Origin: Phycisphaerae bacterium
GTDB lineage: Bacteria; Planctomycetota; Phycisphaerae; SM23-33
Length of the DNA: 56,549 bases
Assembly: GCA_016782885.1 (NCBI GenBank)
Contig: JADHXQ010000017.1
Span: forward strand, 1 to 56,549
Direction: 5' to 3'
Positions 1 through 8,476 of this stretch are shown here, piece after piece (position 1 is the first letter of the stretch; each line of letters starts with the position of its first letter). Below the pieces are notes generated by a model. That model was not told where the DNA came from. It saw nothing but the letters and a program-made list of their open reading frames with translations, and made no database searches. Position numbers and translations under genes: made by a program.

Positions 1-370
1 TAAGAAAAAGGCATGAAAAAGCGAACAACCCGAAACGAACACATTAAGCCGCCAGCGGAGGCCGGGTTTGCTTTGTGCTTGTCACGCCGCCGCTCCAGCG
101 CCCGCAACGACCTAAAATATACGCTTGTTTAAGGACTAGGAAACTCGGGCTAGTTCTCAGGCTAACCATTGATTGAACGGAATTCCGTTGAGCCAGGGCT
201 CTGGACCATGCTATGCGGAATTCCGTTTATCAGGGCCATTGCCATGCTGAACGGAAAAAGCAAATCCCGTGCCAGTTCTCTTTTTAAGAAGAAAGTCTCC
301 AGCAGTCCGGGGACGAATCGGCTTTCACTGTAATTATCCGCCGTAAATGCCACCAAGGCAAGAACTTCTT
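1..370. other. Left-edge non-coding stretch
   Basis: I see no recognisable gene here. The stretch contains two copies of the palindromic core CGGAATTCCG, at 178-187 and 216-225. The first copy extends to the 14-base palindrome AACGGAATTCCGTT (176-189). They lie about 38 bases apart and may be remnants of a small repeat or binding site. An open frame on the - strand at 162-377 has no recognisable domain, so I do not call it a gene. Confidence 0.4.
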
Positions 371-372
371 TT

Positions 373-519
373 ACCACGAACTTGCTGGAATACGGCTACG
401 ACATCCGCACGATCCAGACGCTGCTGGGCCGCGCTCACGTCGAGACAACGATGGTCTACACGCATGTCGTGGCACAGGCCACGCGCGGGGTGAATGGCGG
501 GTCTCTTCGGCCTTCAGGC
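373..519 (+). pseudogene. C-terminal relic of a tyrosine recombinase (integron/phage integrase type)
   Basis: The translation reads [16 protein letters not shown], then [12 protein letters not shown]. This is the end of the catalytic domain of XerC/IntI-type tyrosine recombinases, including the nucleophilic tyrosine in the MVYTH motif. The rest of the protein is missing: no HxLR box or core-binding domain precedes it. The usual histidine after LLG is arginine (LLGR), which should weaken catalysis. The frame runs on into unrelated sequence that overlaps the end of the DUF1810 gene on the other strand. I infer a decayed integrase fragment marking an old recombination event. It is not a functional gene. 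Confidence 0.6.
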
Positions 520-966
520 TTCCAGCAGTTGAAGCGTTTTTTCATCTTGTTGGCCTTTGAAGAACTTCTCCAGGACACGATCAAACACAGATCCCTGCCG
601 CGAGACAGCCGCAAACAGCGTCATTGAAGATCCCAACTTCAGATCATCGGGAAAGCCGAACATTTCCGCGGCTGAACGACCCTCGATACCCAAAACCGCT
701 TCGGCACAATCAGACAGCCTCGCCCCCAGAAGAGGATGTTTCAAGTACGCCCGGGCTTCTTCTATGCTCTTTATGGCATATCGTCTTGAAATTGAACTAT
801 GCCCCAAACCGTCAATCTGGGGAAAAATGAACCACATCCAGTGAGTTCGCTTGTACCCGGCGTTCAATTCGGCCATGGCGCGATCGTAGACGCCTTCCTG
901 GGCTTTTGTAAAGCGGTTCAAGTTGAACGGGTCGGTTGGATCGATAATGTCGCCGGTATTGCTCAT
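514..966 (-). CDS. DUF1810 family protein
   Basis: This 150-residue protein matches the DUF1810 family in length and conserved pattern. It has an N-terminal [12 protein letters not shown] segment, then [15 protein letters not shown], a central [11 protein letters not shown] segment and the C-terminal [10 protein letters not shown] region. Family members are small, soluble, mostly helical proteins of unknown function, sometimes mislabelled calpastatin. No signal peptide is visible, so a cytoplasmic location is expected. It stands alone between an integrase relic and a + strand oxidoreductase, which suggests an individually acquired gene. The start chosen gives the full family length; its ribosome binding site is weak (CGGAA). 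Confidence 0.85.
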   Translation of the reverse strand: MSNTGDIIDPTDPFNLNRFTKAQEGVYDRAMAELNAGYKRTHWMWFIFPQIDGLGHSSISRRYAIKSIEEARAYLKHPLLGARLSDCAEAVLGIEGRSAAEMFGFPDDLKLGSSMTLFAAVSRQGSVFDRVLEKFFKGQQDEKTLQLLEA

Positions 967-1236
967 GCTGTTTTCCGACCTGCGGGTGAGGATGTATCTC
1001 GCGTGTTTTGCATGATAGCATGCGGACGTCAGGCGGGCAACCGTGGCATCAGAACGCTGAAGTTTGACGGCGGGTTTTCGGCGGCACGGCGATTGTGGTC
1101 AGCGTAACATGCGAAACAGCAACCGGTTACAATCAGCCAACGGTTTGGTCCAGGACACCCACTACCGCCCGGCGATGAAGATTGGTACAATCCGGGCGGC
1201 GAAGACTACTGCACTGGCGAGAAAGGACAGACCGCG

Positions 1237-2367
1237 ATGCTGTACAAGCCGTATGGCCGGACGGGCAAAGACGTATCGGTGATAGGTTTCGGCGGGATGC
1301 GGTTCGACAATCCCCAAGACATCGACGCCAACGCCGAGATCGTCCTGCACGCCCACAGCAAGGGGATAAACTACTTCGACACCGCGCCGCTGTACTGCGC
1401 CGACAAGAGCGAAGAGATTATGGGCGCCGCGCTGAAGCAGCTCAAACGCGACGAATTCTACGTATCGACGAAATCCAACAAGGCCGCCGGATCCCTGCTC
1501 CGCGCCGAACTGGAGCGGTCACTTCAGCGATTGAACGTCGACTACATCGATTTCTATCACATCTGGTGCATCGTCCGCCCCGAAGCCTGGGGCGAGCGGC
1601 TCGAAGGCGGCGCGGTGGACGCAGCCCTCAAAGCCAAAGACGAAGGGCTCATCAAGCATCTCGCGGTCTCCTCGCACCTCCAGGGCGATCAGATCCGCGA
1701 AATACTCGCCGAAGGCACGCTGGAAGGGGTGACGCTGGGATACAGCGCGATCAACTTCCCCTACAGGCAAGCGGCGATAGACGCCGCCGGCGAGATGGGC
1801 CTCGGAGTGATAACAATGAACCCGCTGGGAGGCGGACTCATCCCCAACAACGCGGAAACGTTCGACTTCATTCGCGGCGAAGCCGACGAGTCGGTTGTCG
1901 CGGCCGCTCTGCGATTCAATATCTCGCGGGCGCCGGTCACTTCGGCGCTGGTCGGGTTTACGACTACCGACCACATCGATCAGGCATGCGCGGCCGTCGA
2001 GAATTTCGAGCCTTACGGCCCGGGGCATATCGCGCCGGTTCAGGAGCGGATTGTCGAGGCCTTCGACGGTCTGTGTACGGGGTGCGGATATTGCATGCCG
2101 TGCCCCGAAGGCATTCCAGTACCGAAGTTCATGGACTCCTACAACCAGATGCTTCTCTCGGGCGGTAAGACCGGTCCGCTTATGGTGCGGATGAGGTGGC
2201 ACTGGGAGATATCGGGCGACCAGGCGGGCGTCTGTACTCGATGCGGCGCGTGTGTGGAACGATGCACCCAGCACCTTAATATCTGCGATCGGCTCGAGGA
2301 AATCGACGGAATCTACGCGGCAGAACTCGAAAAGGATAAGCAGCAGGCGGAAACAAAACAGGACTGA
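1237..2367 (+). CDS. Aldo/keto reductase with C-terminal 4Fe-4S ferredoxin-like domain
   Basis: The protein has 376 residues. Residues 1-265 form an aldo/keto reductase barrel with the tetrad Asp48 and Tyr53 (FDTAPLY), Lys79 (STKSN) and His108 (YHIW). The C-terminal part carries two cysteine clusters, CTGCGYCMPC (Cys280/283/286/289) and CTRCGACVERC (Cys333/336/339/343), as in bacterial two-[4Fe-4S] ferredoxins. This is the architecture of the COG1453-type predicted oxidoreductases. By family it probably reduces a carbonyl substrate in the cytoplasm using NAD(P)H, with electrons passing through the clusters. The substrate is unknown. An AAAGGA ribosome binding site precedes the ATG. A secreted TPR protein follows after 66 bases. 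Confidence 0.9.
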   Translation: MLYKPYGRTGKDVSVIGFGGMRFDNPQDIDANAEIVLHAHSKGINYFDTAPLYCADKSEEIMGAALKQLKRDEFYVSTKSNKAAGSLLRAELERSLQRLNVDYIDFYHIWCIVRPEAWGERLEGGAVDAALKAKDEGLIKHLAVSSHLQGDQIREILAEGTLEGVTLGYSAINFPYRQAAIDAAGEMGLGVITMNPLGGGLIPNNAETFDFIRGEADESVVAAALRFNISRAPVTSALVGFTTTDHIDQACAAVENFEPYGPGHIAPVQERIVEAFDGLCTGCGYCMPCPEGIPVPKFMDSYNQMLLSGGKTGPLMVRMRWHWEISGDQAGVCTRCGACVERCTQHLNICDRLEEIDGIYAAELEKDKQQAETKQD

Positions 2368-2433
2368 TAGCAATATTTCCTACAAGAGCGAGCATCCAAA
2401 TGCGTTATGCTGTAAGGTAATGGTGGAGATACT

Positions 2434-4173
2434 ATGTTTCGCAGGGTGATTCTGATTATCGCGATTTGCATGTTGTCGGCTCTGCAGGCCGAAGGGGCAA
2501 CGGTCTACACCGTCTCCGGTGAAACCTACAAGGGCAAGGTCACCAAGGAAGGCGGGAAGTTTATTGTCGAGACCAGCGGCGGGCGCGTCGTCCTCAAGGC
2601 CAAGATGGTTGTCCACATCGAATACACCGAACCGGTCAAACCCGATCCAAGGCTGGCGCCAATTACGACCCAACCGAGCACGACCACACAACCGGATGTT
2701 GTTATCGCCAGCTCGCTGCTCAAGTCGGGGGCAATGGTTCTGGGAGATTCGACGCGTCCGGAACCGATTATCTACATGTACATGCGTGCGCTGGCGGTGG
2801 CGACGGCAGGTCAGGAGTCCGCCCGCCTGCGAAAGCAGGTTGACCTTTGGAGAGTCCATGCTCACGACCGCCTCCGCAAAGCGGGCAAGAAGTGGCTCAC
2901 GCCGAAGGACTTTATCAGGCACCGAAAGAAGTTCGTCGAACTTCTGGCCGAGTCGGAGAAGCTGAGAAAACTCGGTGGGCAGACCAGAAGGTACTCCAGT
3001 TCCAAGCCTCCTGTGCCACTGACTGCCAAACAAAAACGCTACCAGTACGAAGCCATCGAGAACCTGTACATGGCCGGACGTTCCTGGGCGGACCCGCCGA
3101 TGCAGTACTTCCTGGTCGGTATTGCTCAAATGCATGCCCGCAAGTTCGACCGGGCCGAAACCGCCTTCAAGCTGGGCGTCAAACAAGCCCCGCTGCTGGC
3201 CGGTCTGCACCAGGGGCTCGGATTGGCATACGCCAAGCAGTACAAGTACCTCTCGGCGTTGGAAGCTTTCCTCGAAACCCTCCGCCTGAAACCGGATTCG
3301 GCCGAAGCACTTAACCTTATCCGGGAGACCATGAAGCTCGTGCCCGGACGGAGTATCAAATCCGCGCTGTACCGACGCGCCGTCGAGGCAGTGGCGCCCT
3401 ACACCACTCCTCCGCAGACCAAGAGCACCAGTTCGTACAGAGCGAGTTACGTCGAGTGGTTGATGCCCGAAGGCGGAAAGAGCAAGAGCTGGCGGGTCTC
3501 GGAAACCACCATGCCAACTCCGCCCTACGACCGCATGGAGCTCCGTCAGGCGGTGGGCGTACCGCTCGGTAAACACACCCTGGTCGTCGATGCCCGGGTA
3601 GTTGACGGCGCGATGGACGTATTCGTCCGAATCGACGGCGTTTTCGTACCGGCCAAAGTCGGGCGATCGTCATATTCCAGCAGCAAGGGCAAACCTAAGA
3701 TTGCCACGATCTACCTGACCGAACGAACGATGACGCCGCTTAAGGTCCCTACCAAAGAGCAGCCCGCCAAAGGCGGGCCCTGCACCATTCACGCGATAGG
3801 CATCTTCGGACAGATGAAACAGAACATACGCAGCGCCTCGGGCACGTTTAAGCCCGGCGGAGAGAATAAACCAGGATCGGTTTCCTGTACACTCCTGCCT
3901 GGAGAGGCAACCTCACCGGTTCTGTCAGCCAATGGCGAGCTTGTGGGCTTTCTGGCCGGAAAGACAACCGTAGCACTCGACGGGGGCGGACCCGATAAGT
4001 TAATACCCCTGGAAGACGTATCGAGCACCATCAAGCGTGCCCTGTCATCACGCACCAGTTCCAGCCGGCGCAGCTACAGCGCAGCCAAACGAGAATTCAC
4101 ACCCGAACCGGTGAAGGGCAAAACGTTCGTCGTATACTCGATATTGGGCGAAGTGTTCAAAGCAGGCGTCTGA
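2434..4173 (+). CDS. Exported TPR-repeat protein of unknown function
   Basis: The protein has 579 residues and begins with a clear Sec signal peptide (MFRRVILIIAICMLSALQAEGA). Next comes a short segment with YTVSGETYKGKV and VVLKAKMVVHIEY, a small beta-rich pattern common at the start of planctomycetal exported proteins. Residues of about 220-310 hold two or three TPR units (FDRAETAFKLG, YLSALEAFLETL). The C-terminal third contains SPVLSANGELVGFLAG followed by LIPLEDVSSTIK. That resembles the last strands of trypsin-like proteases but lacks the catalytic serine motif, so proteolysis is unlikely. A periplasmic scaffold or binding role is an inference only. Confidence 0.75.
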   Translation: MFRRVILIIAICMLSALQAEGATVYTVSGETYKGKVTKEGGKFIVETSGGRVVLKAKMVVHIEYTEPVKPDPRLAPITTQPSTTTQPDVVIASSLLKSGAMVLGDSTRPEPIIYMYMRALAVATAGQESARLRKQVDLWRVHAHDRLRKAGKKWLTPKDFIRHRKKFVELLAESEKLRKLGGQTRRYSSSKPPVPLTAKQKRYQYEAIENLYMAGRSWADPPMQYFLVGIAQMHARKFDRAETAFKLGVKQAPLLAGLHQGLGLAYAKQYKYLSALEAFLETLRLKPDSAEALNLIRETMKLVPGRSIKSALYRRAVEAVAPYTTPPQTKSTSSYRASYVEWLMPEGGKSKSWRVSETTMPTPPYDRMELRQAVGVPLGKHTLVVDARVVDGAMDVFVRIDGVFVPAKVGRSSYSSSKGKPKIATIYLTERTMTPLKVPTKEQPAKGGPCTIHAIGIFGQMKQNIRSASGTFKPGGENKPGSVSCTLLPGEATSPVLSANGELVGFLAGKTTVALDGGGPDKLIPLEDVSSTIKRALSSRTSSSRRSYSAAKREFTPEPVKGKTFVVYSILGEVFKAGV

Positions 4174-4312
4174 TGCGCCCCGGGCGGGCAGCCCGCTCGG
4201 CAAGATATTGCCTACAGGAACCAACAATACTCTAACACTCTCAGCTATAGCAGCTTACAAAACAATACCCTCTTGGCGACAAGAGTTTTTCTCAGGTAAA
4301 TAGCTTTTGAGC

Positions 4313-4340
4313 TTGCATTTGCTCGAAAATATGGTATAAA
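4313..4340 (+). promoter_or_regulatory. Candidate sigma-70-type promoter of the sigma-54 activator gene
   Basis: TTGCAT (4313-4318) and TATAAA (4335-4340) are separated by 16 bases in an AT-rich stretch unlike the surrounding GC-rich sequence. Transcription would start near 4347, just ahead of the GTG/ATG start options of the downstream regulator. This is pattern recognition only. Confidence 0.4.
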
Positions 4341-4369
4341 AGACCGATTGGATAGCACATTCAAGGAAG

Positions 4370-5461
4370 GTGCTCAGGAATAATCGGTTGGTATACTCGC
4401 TCGGACGGACTTGCTCGGTCTGTTTTGCTATGGTCAACGGAGGAGACATTACCATTCGGTCCAACGGCGACAGATCGTCGCTCAACAGCAGTGATCGGTA
4501 CGTCCTCGTGGGCAGTTCCTCGCTGTTCCGCGCCATTCTGGACGTAGTCGACGCGGTGGCCGACAAAGATTGCCCCGTCCTCCTCGAGGGCGAGTCCGGA
4601 ACGGGCAAGGAACTTGTCGCCAGGCGCATCCATGCCAAATCCAAACGTGCTTCGGGACCGTTTATCCCCGTCAACTGCCCCGCCACTACCGAAACACTCT
4701 TTGAAAGCCAGTTCTACGGGCACGTGAAGGGCGCCTTTACCGGCGCCGCCACCGATACGCTCGGCGTCGTCCGTGCCGCCGAGGGCGGAACTCTCCTGCT
4801 CGACGAAGTGGGCGAACTACCCCTGCACCTTCAACCAAAACTGCTCAGGCTCCTCCAGGAACGCGAGATTACGCCAGTCGGCGCATCGGTACCAATACCA
4901 GTTGACACGCGATTCATCGCGTCAACTAATCGCTCGTTGGCAAAGGCCGTCCAGGATGGACTCTTCCGCAGCGATCTCTATCACCGTCTCAATATTGTCC
5001 GCGTCGAGATCCCCCCACTCAGGACACGCCCCGAAGACATCGACCCGCTGATCGATCACTACCTCAGACACTATGCCCAAGAGTACAACGCCCCTCAACG
5101 TGAACTCTCACCACATCTGAAAAACTGCCTGCGAGAACACTCCTGGCCTGGTAATATCCGCGAGTTGTGCGGATACATCGAACGTCTCTACGCCACAGGC
5201 CAGCCCGCCCTGCCCCCATCGGCGGCAGCGTGGCAGGACGGGTATATTTCGCATTCGACCGCCACGCCGCAGCATGGCGGTACAAAGAAACCCATCAGAA
5301 GCTCCATACCGACAACGCTCGCCGATGCAGAAGCCCAGGCGATAGAGCAGGCTCTCGAAGCCGCCGGATACAATCGGACGGCCGCCGCCAAGATCCTCAA
5401 CATCCATCGCAGCACGCTTATCAGAAAGCTCCGGACGTTAGGACTTGACCAGCGATCGTAG
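4370..5461 (+). CDS. Sigma-54-dependent transcriptional activator, PspF-like (AAA+ plus Fis HTH)
   Basis: This enhancer-binding protein activates sigma-54 RNA polymerase by ATP hydrolysis. Walker A is GESGTGKE (residues 74-81), the sigma-54-contacting loop is GAFTGA (121-126), Walker B is GGTLLLDEVGEL (Asp145-Glu146), and an arginine-finger region follows (FRSDLYHR). The C-terminal Fis-type helix-turn-helix (about 313-359) includes NRTAAAKILNIHRSTLIRKL. There is no receiver, GAF or PAS domain. Only about 40 unrecognisable residues precede the AAA+ module, so control is probably by a partner protein, as for PspF. The first possible start is GTG; an ATG at 4430 is an alternative. No rpoN is present in the window. 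Confidence 0.9.
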   Translation: MLRNNRLVYSLGRTCSVCFAMVNGGDITIRSNGDRSSLNSSDRYVLVGSSSLFRAILDVVDAVADKDCPVLLEGESGTGKELVARRIHAKSKRASGPFIPVNCPATTETLFESQFYGHVKGAFTGAATDTLGVVRAAEGGTLLLDEVGELPLHLQPKLLRLLQEREITPVGASVPIPVDTRFIASTNRSLAKAVQDGLFRSDLYHRLNIVRVEIPPLRTRPEDIDPLIDHYLRHYAQEYNAPQRELSPHLKNCLREHSWPGNIRELCGYIERLYATGQPALPPSAAAWQDGYISHSTATPQHGGTKKPIRSSIPTTLADAEAQAIEQALEAAGYNRTAAAKILNIHRSTLIRKLRTLGLDQRS

Positions 5462-5495
5462 CAATCCCCACACGTTTTCAACATCCCCCTTCCCC

Positions 5496-5519
5496 GTGAG
5501 TGAGATTAATCTCACTCAC
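5496..5519. terminator. Perfect 24-base palindrome between convergent genes
   Basis: The half-site GTGAGTGAGATT is followed immediately by its exact reverse complement. It lies 35 bases after the stop of the sigma-54 activator and before the convergent sigma factor gene. As RNA it could form a 10-bp hairpin with a TTAA loop, usable from either side, but there is no U-tract. It could equally be a binding site for a dimeric regulator. Confidence 0.45.
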
Positions 5520-5620
5520 AGAGCAGGTGAGCAGTAGAACAGTTGACCAGGTGAAACGGCAACGGCAAAGCCGAACATCGAACGCAATTATCGAACACAC
5601 CGCTCACCTGCGGTCTCCTG

Positions 5621-5650
5621 GCCCTGAGCGAGCGAAGCGAGTCGAAGGGC
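5621..5650. repeat. Interspersed imperfect inverted repeat (CCCTGAGCGAG...GTCGAAGGGC)
   Basis: The unit begins GCCCTGAGCGAGCGAAG and ends CGAGTCGAAGGGC, forming a partial hairpin with GCCCT/AGGGC ends. Elements of this type are common as dispersed short repeats in environmental bacterial genomes. It sits just past the sigma factor stop codon and might also help terminate that transcript. Only one copy is seen in this window. Confidence 0.5.
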
Positions 5651-5680
5651 TGCTCACCTTTCACGCCGTTAACCTGATCC

Positions 5681-6511
5681 TCAGATTTCGTCTTCGCCCA
5701 GGGTCTTCAGATCGGACAGCGCCTTCTTCTCGAGCTGCCTGACACGTTCCCTGGTCAGACCGACAATTTTCCCGATCTCTTTGAACGTGCGAGGCGGGCC
5801 TTCGTAACCGTCCAGACCGAAACGAAGCTCCAGTATTCTCTGCTCGCGCTCGGGGAGCCTGGAGATCAGCTTGTGAACCATCGGCGAGATCCCTTCGCTC
5901 ACAAGCTCGTGGTCCGGCTGCGATTCGGTGGTGTCAGCAACTACTTCGGAGATAACTTTGGACTCGTCGGAACCCATCTGGCTCGGGGCGTTGACGGCCT
6001 TGAGACCCTCCTGAACGATCCTGGCTTTCTTGAGCGTGATTTCCATCGCAACGGCCATCTCTTTGGTCGTCGGCGGTCTGCCGAGTTTCGCGGTCATTTG
6101 CGTCGAGAGCCTTCGCCATTTGCCGATCAGCTTTACCAGATACGCGGGAATATGGATCGGTTGACCGGCGTTGATCATCGCGCGCTTGATCGACTGCTTG
6201 ATCCACCAGACGGCGTACGTGCTGAATCTCACGCCGGCATCCGGGTCGAACTCCTCGACGGCCCGCAGCAGCCCGAGGTTCCCTTCCGCCACCAGATCGC
6301 TCAGGGTCATACCGGGGTTCGAGTACGCTTTGGCCACGTTAACCACGAGCCTGAGATTCGCATGGATCATCTGCTCTCTGGCCATTACGTCCGAGTGTTC
6401 GCGGATTCGACGGGCGAGTTGTTTTTCCTCGTCGCCAGTCAGCAGCGGCGTGGACTTGATCTGTTCAAGATACCATCCGAGCCCTGCCCTTGATGTAGTG
6501 CTCTTCGACAT
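5681..6511 (-). CDS. RNA polymerase sigma factor, sigma-70 family (RpoD/SigA-like, short form)
   Basis: The protein has 276 residues. It has the full set of promoter-recognition regions but lacks the long region 1.1: region 1.2 at about 11-40, region 2 with NLRLVVNVA (52-60), GNLGL (77-81) and FSTYAVWWIKQSI (96-108), region 3 with GRPPTTKEMA, and region 4.2 with TFKEIGKIVGLTRERVRQLE. This indicates a primary-like (group 1 short or group 2) sigma factor that directs RNA polymerase to -10/-35 promoters. Whether it is the housekeeping factor cannot be told without the rest of the genome. It is convergent with the sigma-54 activator and divergent from the SEC-C gene. Confidence 0.93.
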   Translation of the reverse strand: MSKSTTSRAGLGWYLEQIKSTPLLTGDEEKQLARRIREHSDVMAREQMIHANLRLVVNVAKAYSNPGMTLSDLVAEGNLGLLRAVEEFDPDAGVRFSTYAVWWIKQSIKRAMINAGQPIHIPAYLVKLIGKWRRLSTQMTAKLGRPPTTKEMAVAMEITLKKARIVQEGLKAVNAPSQMGSDESKVISEVVADTTESQPDHELVSEGISPMVHKLISRLPEREQRILELRFGLDGYEGPPRTFKEIGKIVGLTRERVRQLEKKALSDLKTLGEDEI

Positions 6512-6807
6512 ACCCAGCCTCCGTTGTACTCAGTAATTATCTCAACCTCCGCGACGAGCCAAAAGGCCCGTCACCAATATGAATTTCGGCGGATTCCAGG
6601 GGCCACTTGAATAGCTGTCAGACCCCGATCAAGCCGGATCGCCAACCGGCGTTCCGGCCCCGACAACCAGGCCGGCTACGGTGTCACAAATGGTTCACGC
6701 ATCCCCAGACCCGAAACTACGCCGCTAGCTGGCGGTTCTGCTCTACCGGCGGTATACTATCGTGCCGTGAACCGCCGCACAGGTCGATCAGGAGACGCCA
6801 GATAACA

Positions 6808-7788
6808 ATGAACCACACACATGATCAGGATATCACCGAAGGACGCAAAGACATTGCTGCAGGCGCCGAGGACTCGCTCAATAGCAAACTGGACGCTGTA
6901 ATAGCGGAGTTGGACTCTGCAACCAGGAAACTGCCTATAAAGGCGATCGAGTGGATTCGGGAGCATCGCGAACTGGCTGTTCCGCGGCTGATCGAGGTCA
7001 TTCGCGCGGCGACGGCCGGCGCGCGGGCCGGCGAACATCCGGAGGGAAACGCTCACTTCCTGGCGATGTTCCTTCTGACGGAATTGCGGGCGAAAGAAGC
7101 CCTGCCGGCGATCCTCGAAGCCGTCTGTCTCCCGGGTGAACTGCCATTCGATCTGTTCGGGGATGCGATCACGTCGCTGCTGGCGAGGATTCCGCCCGTT
7201 CTGGCCGACGACCCGTTGGAGGTCCTCGACAACCTGATCGCCAACGAAGAACTCAACGAATACGTCCGGTGGGAAGGAGCCCAGGGTTACCTCTTTCTGG
7301 TTCGTGACGGGCGTATCTCGCGTGAGGAAGCGATCGAGCGTCTGGCGGACCACCTGCGCATTCTGATCGATCGGGCCGACGTGCCCGTCACCGGATACCT
7401 CGTCAGCGAATTGGCGTCCCTTGCGCCGCGGGAGGCCCTCGAACTGATCGACGAAGCGTATGACCGGGACCTGGCCGATCCCGGACTCATCACGCGGGAG
7501 GAGGTCAAGCAGAGCATCTCGGAAGGCGAGTCATGGGTGCGGAAGGAGTTGAGTCGATTCCCGCCAAGCGGGATTGACGACACGGTCGCCGAACTTGAGA
7601 CATGGGCCGCATTCTCAGAAGAACAGCCTGCCTTGCCGATCCGCAAGCCGCCAAAGCCAGTCTCGCGCGCCGCGCCGCCGGCCGGTGACAAGCACTCGCC
7701 GCCGGCGGAATTGCCCAAGCGTAAGACCGGGCGCAACGAACCATGCCCATGCGGCAGTGGGAAGAAATATAAGAAGTGCTGTGGTTAG
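6808..7788 (+). CDS. DUF1186 protein with C-terminal SEC-C zinc motif
   Basis: The protein has 326 residues. The central region (about 40-230) matches DUF1186, with segments LPAILEAVCLPGELPFDLFGD and YVRWEGAQGYLFLVRDGRIS. The last 20 residues form a SEC-C metal-binding motif (RNEPCPCGSGKKYKKCCG) like the tail of SecA. SEC-C modules bind zinc and often mediate binding to ribosomes or other proteins. The ATG at 6808 is chosen because a GGAG lies 13 bases upstream and homology starts soon after. The frame stays open upstream to 6607, but that segment is low in recognisable protein character. Function unknown; probably cytoplasmic. Confidence 0.8.
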   Translation: MNHTHDQDITEGRKDIAAGAEDSLNSKLDAVIAELDSATRKLPIKAIEWIREHRELAVPRLIEVIRAATAGARAGEHPEGNAHFLAMFLLTELRAKEALPAILEAVCLPGELPFDLFGDAITSLLARIPPVLADDPLEVLDNLIANEELNEYVRWEGAQGYLFLVRDGRISREEAIERLADHLRILIDRADVPVTGYLVSELASLAPREALELIDEAYDRDLADPGLITREEVKQSISEGESWVRKELSRFPPSGIDDTVAELETWAAFSEEQPALPIRKPPKPVSRAAPPAGDKHSPPAELPKRKTGRNEPCPCGSGKKYKKCCG

Positions 7789-8414
7789 AATAGGTAAGAT
7801 CTCCGGTGGAGTCGAGATGTGGCGCGGTGGCGTAGCGGCCCAAGACAACGCTTTTGCCAGAGGACACAGAGATTACAAAGAACGGCGCGAAAAATGTTAC
7901 GCCCACGACCAACGGCGACGACTCAGGTGAACGTCAAGGGCACAGAGGACGGCAGAAAAGTCACTGTTATTTTTCAAGCACAAGAAACTAATGTTGCGAA
8001 ACTTACGCGTCAGACCACATGAAACTCCTTACAGAAAATCAAGAAACTGAACGTTAGTGCTATAAAGTTTTGGCGATAGGCAGAAGGATCTGTTGGCTGT
8101 TGTTGAGAATTGGACAACTGAATCCATAGGTGCATAGTGACTTGCATCCCGAGAATTGATCCAGAGCTCGGGGAGTTCGGTAACGAAAAAGACGCAATCG
8201 GGGTCCCGTCTTCGCCTGCGGTTCCGTCGTGGCGACAGCAGGCTTCAAATATTTTATGGGCCTGACCCCGCTTCCGGTCGCCGCTTGCGGCTTTCGCACA
8301 TCAAAGCAGTTGATTGCGATAGTACAAGATGAACATCAATTCAAGACACGAGTCCCTACCGGTAATCAGCAATCAGTTACAGCTACCGTTAACGGCGGAC
8401 AGCGGACGCAAGAT
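7789..8414. other. Gene-free stretch downstream of rpsA
   Basis: About 625 bases contain no convincing coding region. Part of it (7858-7890) has the degenerate GGACACAGAGATTACAAAG wording seen again near 12.3 kb, which suggests dispersed repeat debris. The stretch 8060-8300 is open on the - strand for 79 codons, but its translation has no recognisable domain and no good ribosome binding site. Confidence 0.4.
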
Positions 8415-8454
8415 ATAAAACACGAGGCCCGACCGCAGCAGCGGCCGGGCCTCG
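8415..8454 (-). terminator. Rho-independent terminator of rpsA
   Basis: On the - strand a GC-rich stem (CGAGGCCCGGCCGC pairing with GCGGTCGGGCCTCG, one mismatch tolerated as G-U) closes a four-base loop. It is followed by TGTTTTATAT. It lies about 20 bases after the rpsA stop codon, where an intrinsic terminator is expected. Confidence 0.85.
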
Positions 8455-8476
8455 CAATTTTTGTAATGAGCGTGTC

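Noticed and set aside
162..377. 71-codon open frame on the - strand
   Set aside because: No recognisable domain, no clear ribosome binding site, in a repeat-bearing stretch.
4184..4196. GCGGG/CCCGC hairpin after the TPR gene
   Set aside because: Stem of only five pairs and no T-tract; too weak to call a terminator.
5500..5742. 80-codon open frame on the + strand
   Set aside because: It runs through the palindrome and an interspersed repeat and has no protein features.
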